Source of the DNA: an uncultured Prevotellaceae bacterium
GTDB taxonomy: Bacteria > Bacteroidota > Bacteroidia > Bacteroidales > Bacteroidaceae
Assembly (NCBI GenBank): GCA_946411565.1
Contig: CAMKEM010000006.1
Location: forward strand, 23,427-87,426
DNA: 64,000 nt
Reading direction: 5' to 3'
Position numbers and translations under genes: made by a program. This document shows, piece after piece, positions 33,896 to 43,124 of the stretch (position 1 is its first letter; the number at the start of each line of letters is the position of its first letter). The notes beneath the pieces are model-generated. The model was not told where the DNA came from and did not search any database. It saw only the letters and a list, made by a program, of their open reading frames with translations.

Positions 33896-34078
33896 TAGCC
33901 TAACCAAGCCTTCACAAAGGGAAGGATGTTGTATAGTGATGCCACTTATGGAAATTCATTTGTAAATCCATAAGTGGCATTTCTTTTTTTGATTATTGGT
34001 ATCATACATCCTTCCCTTTGGGAGATTTGTCGAAGACCCTTCGAGCTTTTGGCGAGAAAAGGCTTGGTTAGGCTTTTG
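33896..34078. repeat. Paired family C arms between convergent genes
   Basis: The left arm (33896-33930) TAGCCTAACCAAGCCTTC...AAAGGGAAGGATG and right arm (34008-34078) CATCCTTCCCTTTGGGAG...GGCTTGGTTAGGC face each other. The right arm supplies the last codons and the stop of the dehydrogenase gene. It is almost identical in inverse sense to 6868-6947. Confidence 0.85.
33939..33990. terminator. Bidirectional hairpin terminator inside the paired arms
   Basis: ATGCCACTTATGGA and TCCATAAGTGGCAT form a 14-bp stem followed by TTCTTTTTTT. Confidence 0.8.
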
Positions 34079-35249
34079 TTAATTCATAAATGTTCTTGCA
34101 ATCTTCCATAGTAAGACTCACATATCCGCCAATTTTATCACCTTTGTTTACGTGTAGCTTGGCAACGAGAGCATCGATGTCAGGATTCTCAATGCCGAGT
34201 TCCTTCATCGTTACAGGCATACCGATGGATTTCCAGAATGCCTTGAGGCGGTTGATGCCTTCGGTTGCAACTATGTTGTCATCTTCGCCTTCCACTCCGA
34301 ATACCCTACGGGCAAACTGTGCTATCTTTGTTACGTCTTTCTTCATCACGAATGTCATCCATGCTGGAATCATGACACTCAAACCTGCGCCATGAGTAAC
34401 ACCATATAATGCGCTAATTTCATGCTCCATATGGTGACTTGCCCAGTCCTCTACTCGTCCAACGCCACAGATGCCGTTGTGTGCCATTGTGCCCAGCCAC
34501 ATGATGTTTGCTCGTGCTTCATAGTCGTTTGGATTGGCTATTACCTTTGGGCCTTCGTTTATGCAACTGATAAGTACTGCCTCGCAAAGACGGTCTGTTG
34601 CTTCGCATTCGGGAGTAGGGGAGAAGTAGCGCTCCATAGTGTGAACCATCATATCCACGATACCTGCGGCTGTCTGGTAAGGAGGCAGAGTCATTGCTAA
34701 TTCTGGGTTCATTATGGCGAACTTAGGGCGTAGAATAGCCTTTGTGCGGATTGATAGCTTAAACATTCCGTCGGTCTTGGTTATTACCGTATTTCCTGAA
34801 GCTTCGCTTCCTGCTGCAGGAATGGTGAGTACGACACCAACGGGCAGTACGTTAGGGTATTTCTCCACGTTGTTCTTTCCGCAGTAGAAATCCCAGAAAT
34901 CGCCGTCGTAGTTGAAACCTGCGCTTATAGCCTTTGCCGTATCGATTGCGCTACCGCCACCAACAGGAAGTACGAAATCAACTTTCTCCTTACGTGCGAG
35001 TTCTATGCCTTCATAAACCTTTGTATCTTCTGGATTGGGCTTTATGCCTTCGAGGAGGCAATAAGGAATGCCTGACTTGCTTAGTGAGTCTTCTACGCGT
35101 GCCAGTAAGCCACTCTTGCGAGCGCTACCGCCACCTATAACTATCATAACCTTTGTGGCTCCGTATGTCTTACATAGTTCGCCACACTGGTTTTCTGTGC
35201 CACGTCCGAATACGAATTCTGTCGGACTTTGAAAAACAAAGTTATTCAT
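34068..35249 (-). CDS. Iron-containing alcohol dehydrogenase (butanol dehydrogenase/YqhD type)
   Basis: 393 residues. NAD(P)H-dependent reduction of aldehydes. The nucleotide-binding GGGSARKSG and GGGSAIDTAKAIS motifs, metal ligands around HTMERYF and MEHEISALYGVTHGAGLSVMIPAWM, and overall length match the BDH/YqhD subfamily. The final codons (KA then TAA) come from the repeat arm at 34008-34078. It has its own promoter (35276-35306). Physiological substrate is not readable. Confidence 0.9.
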   Translation of the reverse strand: MNNFVFQSPTEFVFGRGTENQCGELCKTYGATKVMIVIGGGSARKSGLLARVEDSLSKSGIPYCLLEGIKPNPEDTKVYEGIELARKEKVDFVLPVGGGSAIDTAKAISAGFNYDGDFWDFYCGKNNVEKYPNVLPVGVVLTIPAAGSEASGNTVITKTDGMFKLSIRTKAILRPKFAIMNPELAMTLPPYQTAAGIVDMMVHTMERYFSPTPECEATDRLCEAVLISCINEGPKVIANPNDYEARANIMWLGTMAHNGICGVGRVEDWASHHMEHEISALYGVTHGAGLSVMIPAWMTFVMKKDVTKIAQFARRVFGVEGEDDNIVATEGINRLKAFWKSIGMPVTMKELGIENPDIDALVAKLHVNKGDKIGGYVSLTMEDCKNIYELTKA

Positions 35250-35275
35250 TTATCTTGATTTTGGGGTTAGTATTG

Positions 35276-35306
35276 CAAAGGTAGTTATTTTTCATGAGAA
35301 AACAAA
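35276..35306 (-). promoter_or_regulatory. Promoter of the alcohol dehydrogenase gene
   Basis: Minus strand: TTTG (35303-35306), 19-bp spacer, TACCTTTG (35276-35283), 26 bp before the ATG. Confidence 0.75.
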
Positions 35307-35343
35307 AAATCCTAATCAAAAAATTGATTAGGATTTCTTGAAG

Positions 35344-35416
35344 TACACCCTCAGAGGCTCGAACTCTGGACACCCTGATTAAGAGTCAGGTGCTCTACCA
35401 ACTGAGCTAAGGGTGC
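35344..35416 (-). tRNA. tRNA-Lys (CTT), downstream copy
   Basis: 73 nt. Acceptor arm GCACCCT/AGGGTGT, D-arm AGCTCAGTTGGTAGAGC, anticodon loop CTCTTAA giving anticodon CTT, T-arm GTTCGAGCC. CCA is not encoded. Identical in sequence to the copy at 35446-35518, 29 bp away. Confidence 0.95.
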
Positions 35417-35445
35417 AACATTTATGTTGCTAATTCCGAAAGAAG

Positions 35446-35518
35446 TACACCCTCAGAGGCTCGAACTCTGGACACCCTGATTAAGAGTCAGGTGCTCTAC
35501 CAACTGAGCTAAGGGTGC
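35446..35518 (-). tRNA. tRNA-Lys (CTT), upstream copy
   Basis: 73 nt, identical to 35344-35416, with the same CTT anticodon and no encoded CCA. It is transcribed first from the promoter at 35551-35580 and probably co-transcribed with the second copy. Confidence 0.95.
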
Positions 35519-35550
35519 TTATTTTAGTGCTTCATTTCCGAATTGCGGTG

Positions 35551-35580
35551 CAAAGGTAGTCATTATTTCTGAGATACAAA
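35551..35580 (-). promoter_or_regulatory. Promoter of the tRNA-Lys pair
   Basis: Minus strand: TTTG (35577-35580), 18-bp spacer, TACCTTTG (35551-35558), 32 bp before the first tRNA. Confidence 0.65.
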
Positions 35581-35656
35581 AATTTTTGAAAGGAAATTTT
35601 TATGAAAAACTTTTGTACTTGATATATGTCAATTAAAGATGCTCAAAAGTGTCAAT

Positions 35657-36418
35657 TTAGATATCAAATAGGTATGCAGCACGTAAAATGATGGTTTGGT
35701 GTGCAGAGCGACCGAAACAGTCGCTTTTGCTATCTCCGTAGATGTTTCCGAGACCATAATAATATCTGCCTTCTACTTGGAATCTTCCGATATGCTTGGT
35801 ATGCAGTTCAAGTCCTAATCCTGCTGCGATTCCATAGTCGAACTTGTTCTTAGGCTTGTTCTCCTTTTCTTGGAGCTGTATTTTTAATTTCTCTTTGCTC
35901 TGATCGGTTTGATAGCCTCTTTCTGTGTAGTTGACTGACTTGAGTGTGAAGTTCTTGTCAACATTGTGCTTCAGATATAATCCGAGTACTGGGCCAGCGT
36001 TGAAAAAGAAATTCAAGCCTTGCTTTTCCTTTCCCCAAGCCAGATGGGCGAGTATCGGAATCTGGAAATAGTTGATGTCGTGCTTGAATCTTTCATAATC
36101 ATCAGGATTATCTGTGCAAGGAATGTGATTCTTTTCCCCGTCGAGGATTTCCTCTTTCCAGCCAAGTTGTGAGTAGTTGAACTCCATCTGTATAGAGCAT
36201 ATTGTCTTGAAATATTTCTCGCACGTATATCTTACCATTAATCCGCCTGTCAGTCCTGTGTGGTTTGTCTGTTGTACCTTTGTTGTCCCGAAATCGACTT
36301 GGTTGAGATTGTAGCCGGCCAAAAAGCCGACGGCAAACTGATTTCGGTGCTCGCCAACCTGTGCAAAGCCCCACATTGGAGCAAGGCATAAAAGGACGAG
36401 GGCATATATTTTCTTCAT
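35657..36418 (-). CDS. PorT-like outer-membrane beta-barrel protein
   Basis: 253 residues. Signal peptide MKKIYALVLLCLAPMWGFAQ, then alternating amphipathic strands starting FAVGFLAGYNLNQVDFGT and ending TIILRAAYLFDI, typical of eight-strand outer-membrane barrels (OMP_b-brl_2/PorT class). A long charged loop (KSVNYTERGYQTDQSKEKLKIQ) is in the middle. It is likely co-transcribed with the LysM gene upstream, across a short spacer made of AAAGTAGA simple repeats. Function unknown. Confidence 0.75.
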   Translation of the reverse strand: MKKIYALVLLCLAPMWGFAQVGEHRNQFAVGFLAGYNLNQVDFGTTKVQQTNHTGLTGGLMVRYTCEKYFKTICSIQMEFNYSQLGWKEEILDGEKNHIPCTDNPDDYERFKHDINYFQIPILAHLAWGKEKQGLNFFFNAGPVLGLYLKHNVDKNFTLKSVNYTERGYQTDQSKEKLKIQLQEKENKPKNKFDYGIAAGLGLELHTKHIGRFQVEGRYYYGLGNIYGDSKSDCFGRSAHQTIILRAAYLFDI

Positions 36419-36471
36419 AATTTACTTTTCGCTTTCTACTTTACACTATCTACTTTTTACTTTCTACTTTT

Positions 36472-37812
36472 TTAATAGCTAATAGTCTCAATGCCACCAT
36501 TTTTCTGATAGTGAACCAACAGATAAGCCTCGTTGCGGAAGCCTCCGTTTGGCGTCTTGCTGAAATAGTAAGGTGTCTGTAGTGATGTGTTGTATACCTG
36601 ACTTCTTTCGCCATAGAAAGTTCCCTTGTATTTATACACGCCACCAATGAAGAATACACCTTGATCATAGCCTGTAAGGGCAAAATGAGGGAGTGCGTTC
36701 ATCATATCCACGCCAAATTTGCTCTTGTAGGCACGTTGGAAACTCTGGATATATCCCGACTGCTCGTTATAGAAATAAGAAGAAGGGATATGGACGTCGT
36801 ATTTGTGAAAGAAAGTCTGGTTTTGGTTATATTTCTCGTACATCTGCCATTCTGTATATCCAAACATAGATATCATATAGCCTGGAGAATGTGCAAGGAG
36901 GGCATCAAGCTTGTGCATGGTCTGGGTAAGCTCAGGAGATCTGCCTGTGTTGAGTACAATCACGTTTCTCTTTGTTGTAGAGAATGCCTTCTCGAACATT
37001 TCGATTGGTGAACGCAGATTCGTGATGCTATACTGTATGCCTTTCTCTTCCAGCTTCTTACGAAGGGCATAGGTGAATGTACCCTTGTTAGAAGTGGAGT
37101 CGTTGCAATCGATAATGATAGGATGGCAGTTACTGAAGCGTTCCATGAATGAGTTTACGCTCTTCTGATTGAATATGTCTGCTGGCTGATAAACCTGATA
37201 GATGAATTCGTTACGGTTTACCTCATCGCCATTTATTGAGAATGGGATGACCATGCGTATCATGTTCTTCTTGCAGAAATCGCCGAGGGACTTGACTTGC
37301 TTGGAGTACAGAGGACCGAAGATTATATCCGACTTCTCTACACCTTGCTGGAGTAGGGTAGAGTTGATGTCGTCAGTTTGTGATACGTTCCATGTCCTAA
37401 CGTTAATGTTGATGCCGTCAGCCTTGAGTTTTTCCACAGCCATAAGCAGACCACGGTAATACTCAATCATTCTGCGACCATCACCATCCACATTGTGCAA
37501 TGGAAGTAGCACGCCGATGTCTATACTGTTCTTTATGGGAGCAGCAGGAGCGGTTGCTACAGGCTGTGGAGTAGTCTGCTGTGGGAATGGAATATTTATG
37601 GTAGCGCCTTTCTTGAGCTCGTAGCCTGGTTGCTGCATCTCTGGGTTAGCGCCGATAAGTTCCTCTATGGTGATGTTATAGTCGCGGGCTATGCCGAATA
37701 TTGTTTCGCGCTTTTTCACCTTGTGGACTGACTGTATCTGCTGTGCATCAGCATCTACGCCGAAGGTGAACAATGCTACCAAAAGTAGGATTATGTATTT
37801 CTTTTTACTCAT
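36472..37812 (-). CDS. LysM plus periplasmic-binding-fold protein
   Basis: 446 residues. Signal peptide MSKKKYIILLLVALFTFGVDADAQ, a LysM peptidoglycan-binding domain (about 32-77: HKVKKRETIFGIARDYNITIEELIGANPEMQQPGYELKKGATINIP), a proline/alanine linker, and a type I periplasmic-binding (ABC receptor-like) fold (about 98-430: IDIGVLLPLHNVDGDGRRMIEYYRGLLMAVEKLKADGININV). Such proteins are common in Bacteroidetes; ligand unknown. ATG 37812 is chosen over the longer frame, which runs across the promoter at 37841-37872. Confidence 0.82.
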   Translation of the reverse strand: MSKKKYIILLLVALFTFGVDADAQQIQSVHKVKKRETIFGIARDYNITIEELIGANPEMQQPGYELKKGATINIPFPQQTTPQPVATAPAAPIKNSIDIGVLLPLHNVDGDGRRMIEYYRGLLMAVEKLKADGININVRTWNVSQTDDINSTLLQQGVEKSDIIFGPLYSKQVKSLGDFCKKNMIRMVIPFSINGDEVNRNEFIYQVYQPADIFNQKSVNSFMERFSNCHPIIIDCNDSTSNKGTFTYALRKKLEEKGIQYSITNLRSPIEMFEKAFSTTKRNVIVLNTGRSPELTQTMHKLDALLAHSPGYMISMFGYTEWQMYEKYNQNQTFFHKYDVHIPSSYFYNEQSGYIQSFQRAYKSKFGVDMMNALPHFALTGYDQGVFFIGGVYKYKGTFYGERSQVYNTSLQTPYYFSKTPNGGFRNEAYLLVHYQKNGGIETISY

Positions 37813-37840
37813 TTTAGTGTTTATTTTTCTATTTGCGATG

Positions 37841-37872
37841 CAAAAATACGAATTTTTTCGGTATAAATCAAC
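37841..37872 (-). promoter_or_regulatory. Promoter of the LysM gene
   Basis: Minus strand: GTTG (37869-37872), 20-bp spacer, TATTTTTG (37841-37848), 28 bp before the ATG. It lies in the 91-bp divergent gap shared with the CHU_C gene. Confidence 0.6.
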
Positions 37873-37903
37873 ATATTTCAGTAATTTTTGCGTTATTTCA
37901 TAT

Positions 37904-38569
37904 ATGAAAAAGTTTTTTTTGATTATATCTTTGTTGCTCTTTACTGCAATATCGCGAATGTCGGCACAGACCATTTCCCCAAGGGCTGTGGTCATTACGG
38001 AAACTGGAGATGAAAGGGAAGCGAATTCTACAGAATCAGCCCCTCTCAAAGTACATTTTGAATCTGGCAGTGATAGTAGTGACGGCTATTTCGAATGGCG
38101 TTTCTACAAGGATGAAATTGTGGAAGGTCAGCACTATCTTGTACGTCATGAAGAGAATACGGATTTCACTTTCACGGAAGCAGGTGCGCATATCATATGT
38201 CTTTACGCTTCTTTTTCCAATGGTCAGAATGTGACTTCTGATCCTATCAGGATTACTATCAGTACAAGCAAACTTGACTTCCCCAATGCTTTCTCTCCTA
38301 ATGATGATCAGCATAATGATGTCTATAAAGCGAAGGATGGATATCAGTCTATTGTGGAGTTCAAGGCTGCAATCTATAATCGTTGGGGACAGAAACTTTT
38401 TGAATGGACGGATCCTTCTTTAGGATGGGATGGAAAGTTCCATGGTCAGCCAGTTAAGGAAGGCGTGTATTATGTTCATGTTCAGGCAAAAGGAGCTGAT
38501 GGAGTGAAGTATAACATTAAGAGAGATGTAAATCTTCTAAGGGGATATACAGAGACGACAAATAGATAA
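37904..38569 (+). CDS. Gliding-motility C-terminal (CHU_C) domain protein
   Basis: 221 residues. Signal peptide MKKFFLIISLLLFTAISRMSAQ, a PKD-like beta domain (about 35-120), then the CHU_C domain: LDFPNAFSPNDDQHNDVYKAKDGYQSIVEFKAAIYNRWGQKLFEWTDPSLGWDGKFHGQPVKEGVYYVHVQAKG. In the phylum this domain is found at C-termini of surface proteins handled by type IX secretion. Here it occurs with little else, suggesting an envelope component. It ends 1 bp before uvrA starts, so the two are probably co-transcribed. Confidence 0.85.
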   Translation: MKKFFLIISLLLFTAISRMSAQTISPRAVVITETGDEREANSTESAPLKVHFESGSDSSDGYFEWRFYKDEIVEGQHYLVRHEENTDFTFTEAGAHIICLYASFSNGQNVTSDPIRITISTSKLDFPNAFSPNDDQHNDVYKAKDGYQSIVEFKAAIYNRWGQKLFEWTDPSLGWDGKFHGQPVKEGVYYVHVQAKGADGVKYNIKRDVNLLRGYTETTNR

Positions 38570-38570
38570 T

Positions 38571-41420
38571 ATGATTGAGATATATGGTGCCAGAGTGCAC
38601 AATCTAAAGAATATTGATGTTAAGATTCCACGTTATTCGTTGAGTGTTATCACGGGACTTTCTGGTTCTGGAAAATCATCGCTTGCCTTTGATACTATTT
38701 TTGCTGAGGGACAAAGACGTTACATCGAAACATTCTCTGCCTATGCCCGTAATTTCCTTGGAGGGATGGAACGTCCTGACGTGGATAAGATTACGGGATT
38801 GTCGCCTGTTATCAGTATTGAACAGAAGACTACAAATCGTAATCCTCGCTCTACCGTAGGCACAACGACTGAGGTGTATGACTATCTTCGACTCCTCTTT
38901 GCCCGTGCAGGTACGGCATATAGCTATGTGTCTGGCGAGAAGATGGTGAAATATACTGAGGATCAGGTAACAGAGATGATTCTTTGCGATTATGTCGGTA
39001 AGCGTATCATTATTCTTGCTCCGCTTATCCGTAATCGTAAGGGACATTATCGTGAACTCTTTGAGCAGATGCGTCGCAAGGGCTATCTTCAGGTTCGTGT
39101 GGATGATGAGATCCTTGAACTGGAGAGTGGCATGAAGGTGGATCGCTATAAGAACCACAATATTGAGGTGGTTATTGATAAGCTTGCCGTGAAGGATAGT
39201 GACGAGGAACGTCTTCGTAACACTATCCGTATTGCCATGCGACAAGGCGAAGGACTTATCATGATATTGGATAAGGATGCAGATGAGGTGAAATATTTCT
39301 CTCGCCGACTGATGTGCCCAACGAGTGGTGTTGCATACAAAGATCCTGCTCCAAATATCTTCTCTTTTAATTCTCCAGAAGGTGCTTGTCCTCATTGCAA
39401 GGGACTTGGTATGATTAATCAGATTGACATGAAGAAGGTCATACCTGATACATCCCTTTCTATTTATGAGGGCGGAATAGCTCCTCTTGGAAAATATAAG
39501 AATCAGATGATCTTTTGGCAGATAGATGCCCTCCTTGCCAAATATGATTGTAAAATCAAGACTCCTATTGCCGATATTCCAGAAGATGCTCTTCGGGAGG
39601 TGCTATATGGTTGTCTGGATCGTGTGAGGATTCCGAAGGAAATAGCCAAGACGAGTTCTGATTACTTTACGGAGTATGAAGGAGTTGTGAAATATCTCCG
39701 TCAGGTTATTGAGAATGACGATTCTGCTTCCGCTCAAAAGTGGGCTGATCAGTTTATGGCTATGGTGAAATGTCCTGAGTGTGAGGGGCGTCGCCTAAAT
39801 AAAGAGGCCCTTTCGTATCGTATTTGGGATAAGAATATCAGCGAACTTGCTGATATGGATATAGACCAACTCTATGATTGGTTGGCAGAGGCTCCAAAGC
39901 ACATGGATGAGCGACAGAATAAGATTGCGGCTGAGATTATCAAGGAGATTCGCACTCGATTGAAGTTTATGCTTGATGTTGGTCTTGATTATCTTGCTCT
40001 TTCGCGTCAGTCAACATCTCTTTCGGGTGGTGAGAGTCAGCGTATTCGACTTGCTACTCAGATTGGTAGTCAGTTGGTTAATGTGCTTTATATTCTTGAT
40101 GAGCCTTCCATCGGACTTCATCAGCGTGATAATGACAGACTCATTCATTCCTTGAAGCAGTTGCGTGATATCGGCAATACCGTTATTGTCGTTGAGCATG
40201 ATCAGGATATGATGCTTGCTGCCGACTATATCGTTGATATTGGTCCAAAGGCAGGACGAAAGGGTGGGGAAGTTGTTTTCCAAGGTACTCCGAATGAGAT
40301 GCTAAAGCAACACACCATTACAGCTGATTATCTCAATGGAACTCTCAAGGTTGAGGTAGAGCGTGATCGTGCCGTGCCAGAGGAAGAGTTAGGTAATTCT
40401 AGGAATGCTAGAAAATCAAGTAAGTCTAGCAATACTAACCAGCCTTCCATTACGATTCATGGTGCTTCTGGCAATAACCTCAAGAACGTAGATGTTTCTT
40501 TCCCTCTCGGAAAACTCATCGTTGTTACTGGTGTTTCGGGCTCAGGCAAGAGTACTCTCATAAATGAGACACTTCATCCTATTCTCTCGCAGCATTTTTA
40601 CCGTTCCTTGAAGAAGCCTATGCCTTATGACTCTATTGAGGGCATAGACTTTATTGATAAGGTGGTGGATGTGGATCAGACCCCTCTCGGTCGTACTCCA
40701 CGTTCAAATCCTGCTACTTATACAGGTGTCTTTGCTGATATACGTTCGCTTTTCGTTGCTCTTCCAGAGGCTAAGATTCGTGGATATAAGCCAGGACGCT
40801 TCTCTTTCAATGTAAAAGGAGGACGGTGTGAGGAATGTTCGGGAAATGGTTACAAGACCGTTGAAATGAATTTCCTTCCTGATGTTATGGTGCCTTGTGA
40901 GGTTTGTCAAGGAAAGCGATATAATCGTGAAACCCTTGAAGTACGATATAAAGGTAAAAGTATAGCCGATGTGCTTGATATGACTATCAATCAGGCTGTT
41001 GAGTTCTTTGAGAGCGTTCCTAATATTCTTCATAAGATAAAAACTCTTCAGGATGTAGGTCTTGGATATATCAAACTTGGACAGCCTTCTACGACTCTTT
41101 CTGGTGGTGAGAGCCAACGTGTTAAGCTTGCCACTGAACTTGCAAAGCGTGATACGGGTAAGACGCTGTATATTCTTGATGAGCCTACCACTGGACTTCA
41201 TTTCGAGGATATTAGAATCCTTATGGGCATCATCCGTAAGCTCGTTGACAAAGGTAATACCGTAATCATTATTGAACATAATCTTGATGTTATCCGTCTT
41301 GCAGACTATATCATTGATATGGGACCAGAAGGAGGTCGTAATGGTGGTATGGTAGTTGCAACAGGAACGCCTGAAGAGGTAGCTGCACAGAAGAATGGCT
41401 ATACTTCGAAATATATTTAG
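38571..41420 (+). CDS. uvrA: Excinuclease ABC subunit A
   Basis: 949 residues. DNA-damage recognition ATPase of nucleotide excision repair. Two ABC modules have Walker A GLSGSGKSS (about 30) and GVSGSGKST (about 657), signatures LSGGESQR (twice) and Walker B ILDEPSIGL and ILDEPTTGL. The C-terminal zinc finger is intact (CEECSGNGY...CEVCQGKRY). The first finger shows CPTSG in place of CxxC before FSFNSPEGACPHCKGLG, a variation I recall in Bacteroidetes UvrA. A serine/asparagine-rich linker is at about 604-625 (GNSRNARKSSKSSN). Confidence 0.95.
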   Translation: MIEIYGARVHNLKNIDVKIPRYSLSVITGLSGSGKSSLAFDTIFAEGQRRYIETFSAYARNFLGGMERPDVDKITGLSPVISIEQKTTNRNPRSTVGTTTEVYDYLRLLFARAGTAYSYVSGEKMVKYTEDQVTEMILCDYVGKRIIILAPLIRNRKGHYRELFEQMRRKGYLQVRVDDEILELESGMKVDRYKNHNIEVVIDKLAVKDSDEERLRNTIRIAMRQGEGLIMILDKDADEVKYFSRRLMCPTSGVAYKDPAPNIFSFNSPEGACPHCKGLGMINQIDMKKVIPDTSLSIYEGGIAPLGKYKNQMIFWQIDALLAKYDCKIKTPIADIPEDALREVLYGCLDRVRIPKEIAKTSSDYFTEYEGVVKYLRQVIENDDSASAQKWADQFMAMVKCPECEGRRLNKEALSYRIWDKNISELADMDIDQLYDWLAEAPKHMDERQNKIAAEIIKEIRTRLKFMLDVGLDYLALSRQSTSLSGGESQRIRLATQIGSQLVNVLYILDEPSIGLHQRDNDRLIHSLKQLRDIGNTVIVVEHDQDMMLAADYIVDIGPKAGRKGGEVVFQGTPNEMLKQHTITADYLNGTLKVEVERDRAVPEEELGNSRNARKSSKSSNTNQPSITIHGASGNNLKNVDVSFPLGKLIVVTGVSGSGKSTLINETLHPILSQHFYRSLKKPMPYDSIEGIDFIDKVVDVDQTPLGRTPRSNPATYTGVFADIRSLFVALPEAKIRGYKPGRFSFNVKGGRCEECSGNGYKTVEMNFLPDVMVPCEVCQGKRYNRETLEVRYKGKSIADVLDMTINQAVEFFESVPNILHKIKTLQDVGLGYIKLGQPSTTLSGGESQRVKLATELAKRDTGKTLYILDEPTTGLHFEDIRILMGIIRKLVDKGNTVIIIEHNLDVIRLADYIIDMGPEGGRNGGMVVATGTPEEVAAQKNGYTSKYI

Positions 41421-41460
41421 CCCTTGTTTCTTTCGTTTTTCCGAAAGAACAAAAGAAAAA

Positions 41461-41482
41461 CCAGTAAGCAATCGCTTACTGG
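41461..41482. terminator. Hairpin terminator between uvrA and the small gene
   Basis: CCAGTAAGC aatc GCTTACTGG, flanked by AAAGAAAAA on the left and TTCTCTTTTT on the right, so it works in both directions. It covers the stop codon of the 45-residue gene on the minus strand. Confidence 0.8.
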
Positions 41483-41613
41483 TTCTCTTTTTCCTTTGCT
41501 TTTCTTCTAGCCTCAATGATTGAGGCTGGAGTATGTTTCTTTTGCTTTGCTAGCCATTTGGCCTTGCGTTGCTCATATTCGGCTCTATGATTCTCAAGGA
41601 AATTATCTGCCAT
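41476..41613 (-). CDS. Small basic protein of 45 residues
   Basis: Starts MADNFLENHRAEYEQRK and is rich in Lys, Arg and Glu; probably a single long helix, predicted cytoplasmic. A similar short protein beginning MADN-x-LE is remembered from other Bacteroidales but has no known role. It lies 6 bp downstream of the DUF4270 gene, on the same strand. The terminator hairpin overlaps its stop. Confidence 0.6.
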   Translation of the reverse strand: MADNFLENHRAEYEQRKAKWLAKQKKHTPASIIEARRKAKEKENQ

Positions 41614-41619
41614 GATAAC

Positions 41620-43074
41620 CTACTTTTGGAACTTGCTGTAGATGCAGCTCATTTTTATGACTTCAGGATTATTCTTGCCTCCAACGAGCTTCGTACTTGT
41701 GAGACTCATGTCGTGATCCACTCGAATTTGTTGGCTATTCTGACCGTTAATTTGCATAGTCCTTATAGTCACCGGAATTATGATTGCCTTGTTCCAATTA
41801 GGATGTAGAGCCTCATATTGTTCATTCGTTGTGCCCTTATGCTCTGCAAAATATTTTTCTTTTGCTTCCTTCATTGTTAGCATCATACTACTGATATTGC
41901 TAAAGGTATATCCATTAGTTGAAGAGCTATATGATGCTGTGTACGAATTACGGTTGTCTGCAATGTTTCCTTTTGCGAAGAAATTATCAACACTATCAAC
42001 TGGCAGAATAAGAACATTCCCGGGAATAGGGATAGTATAACTGCTTGTTTCTTGAGTGTTGTTCTCGCGAGGGATAAATATACGTGCAGTATTCAATGTG
42101 TCGTTATTGTGCCCCTCGAAGATTTTATCTACAGGAAGGGTAAGCTGTGTATAGAGTCCCGCAGGAGTTTTCAGATATGTGTGGTCATCCTCTTCAAGCA
42201 ATTTGGCTATTACATTATTGTCCTGAGTGATGTTTGTCTTCTGGATAACTTCTTCTGTACCTCCGAATACCATCATCGTGTCTTTGGCTTGGCCTTGTTT
42301 CAGATATTTCAGATATACATTTAACTGTGTATAGGAGATATTTGCCATACTGCCGATTCCGCCAGCATTTTCAAGGTAGAAACCAGGACAGACATTATGG
42401 ATGAAATTATAGGAGTTCTTGAAGTTTACACTTCCTCCTGGCTCATAATACTTATGCAGAATGTATGTACCATAGTTGTTGTACTTTTTACCATTCGCAT
42501 CTGTGTATGCGTCGTTCAAAAGTATAGTGAATCTATTGGTACTTTTCGAACTGTTGTCTGTAAGTGAGTAGGTTGTTGAAGTAGTCAATCCATCCTTGCG
42601 TAGATATCCATTCTCTATGGTTGGCTTGAAATCCACATTGTATGTCTCTGATTCACTAAGTGGCTTAGCCAACTCTTGGAATTTACACTTCATAGAGACA
42701 TTTGGGTCTCCTATATATGTGTCGTAAAATACGAATAGTTTGCAGGAGTCTGCTATAATCTCACCATTTTTAAGTACAAGACTATCGACATTAGGGAATT
42801 CATAGTCCTCCATTGTATGCAACTGACCAATGAAGTTACCTGTGATATATGCCCCTGTTTCTGGATCCTTGATCTTTCCGAGGTAGCCAGTTGAGGAACG
42901 TGAGATTATATTGTCAAGCTTAACGGTTTCGCTGCTTATATCGAATGTACCGTAATCAACAGATAGCCTGTCTGTAGGACTGGCAAGAGAGAACCCCACC
43001 TCATCTGTGTTGTCGTCACAAGATGCGAAAATGCCTGCCAAGGCAATTAGTGGGAATATGAGATTCTTTTTCAC
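41620..43074 (-). CDS. DUF4270 lipoprotein
   Basis: 484 residues. Lipobox FASC (Cys19) followed by DDNTDEVG, typical of Bacteroidetes outer-membrane lipoproteins. The body (DRLSVDYGTFDISSETVKLDNIISRSSTGYLGKIKDPETGAYITGNF ... NVDSLVLKNGEIIADSCKLFVFYD ...) matches my memory of DUF4270: a YLG-KI-DP motif and repeated beta-strands. It is 50 bp downstream of the GT5-type gene, an order also remembered in other Bacteroidales. Function unknown. Confidence 0.78.
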   Translation of the reverse strand: MKKNLIFPLIALAGIFASCDDNTDEVGFSLASPTDRLSVDYGTFDISSETVKLDNIISRSSTGYLGKIKDPETGAYITGNFIGQLHTMEDYEFPNVDSLVLKNGEIIADSCKLFVFYDTYIGDPNVSMKCKFQELAKPLSESETYNVDFKPTIENGYLRKDGLTTSTTYSLTDNSSKSTNRFTILLNDAYTDANGKKYNNYGTYILHKYYEPGGSVNFKNSYNFIHNVCPGFYLENAGGIGSMANISYTQLNVYLKYLKQGQAKDTMMVFGGTEEVIQKTNITQDNNVIAKLLEEDDHTYLKTPAGLYTQLTLPVDKIFEGHNNDTLNTARIFIPRENNTQETSSYTIPIPGNVLILPVDSVDNFFAKGNIADNRNSYTASYSSSTNGYTFSNISSMMLTMKEAKEKYFAEHKGTTNEQYEALHPNWNKAIIIPVTIRTMQINGQNSQQIRVDHDMSLTSTKLVGGKNNPEVIKMSCIYSKFQK

Positions 43075-43124
43075 AATTATAAATTATCAATTTTTCAATT
43101 ATCAATTATAATTGCATTTCGCAA

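Noticed and set aside
37691..37903. Longer N-terminus for the CHU_C gene
   Set aside because: The extension runs antisense to the LysM gene and its promoter. The ATG at 37904 starts a normal signal peptide.
37813..38049. Longer N-terminus for the LysM protein
   Set aside because: It would include the promoter at 37841-37872 and precede a good signal peptide at MSKKKY.
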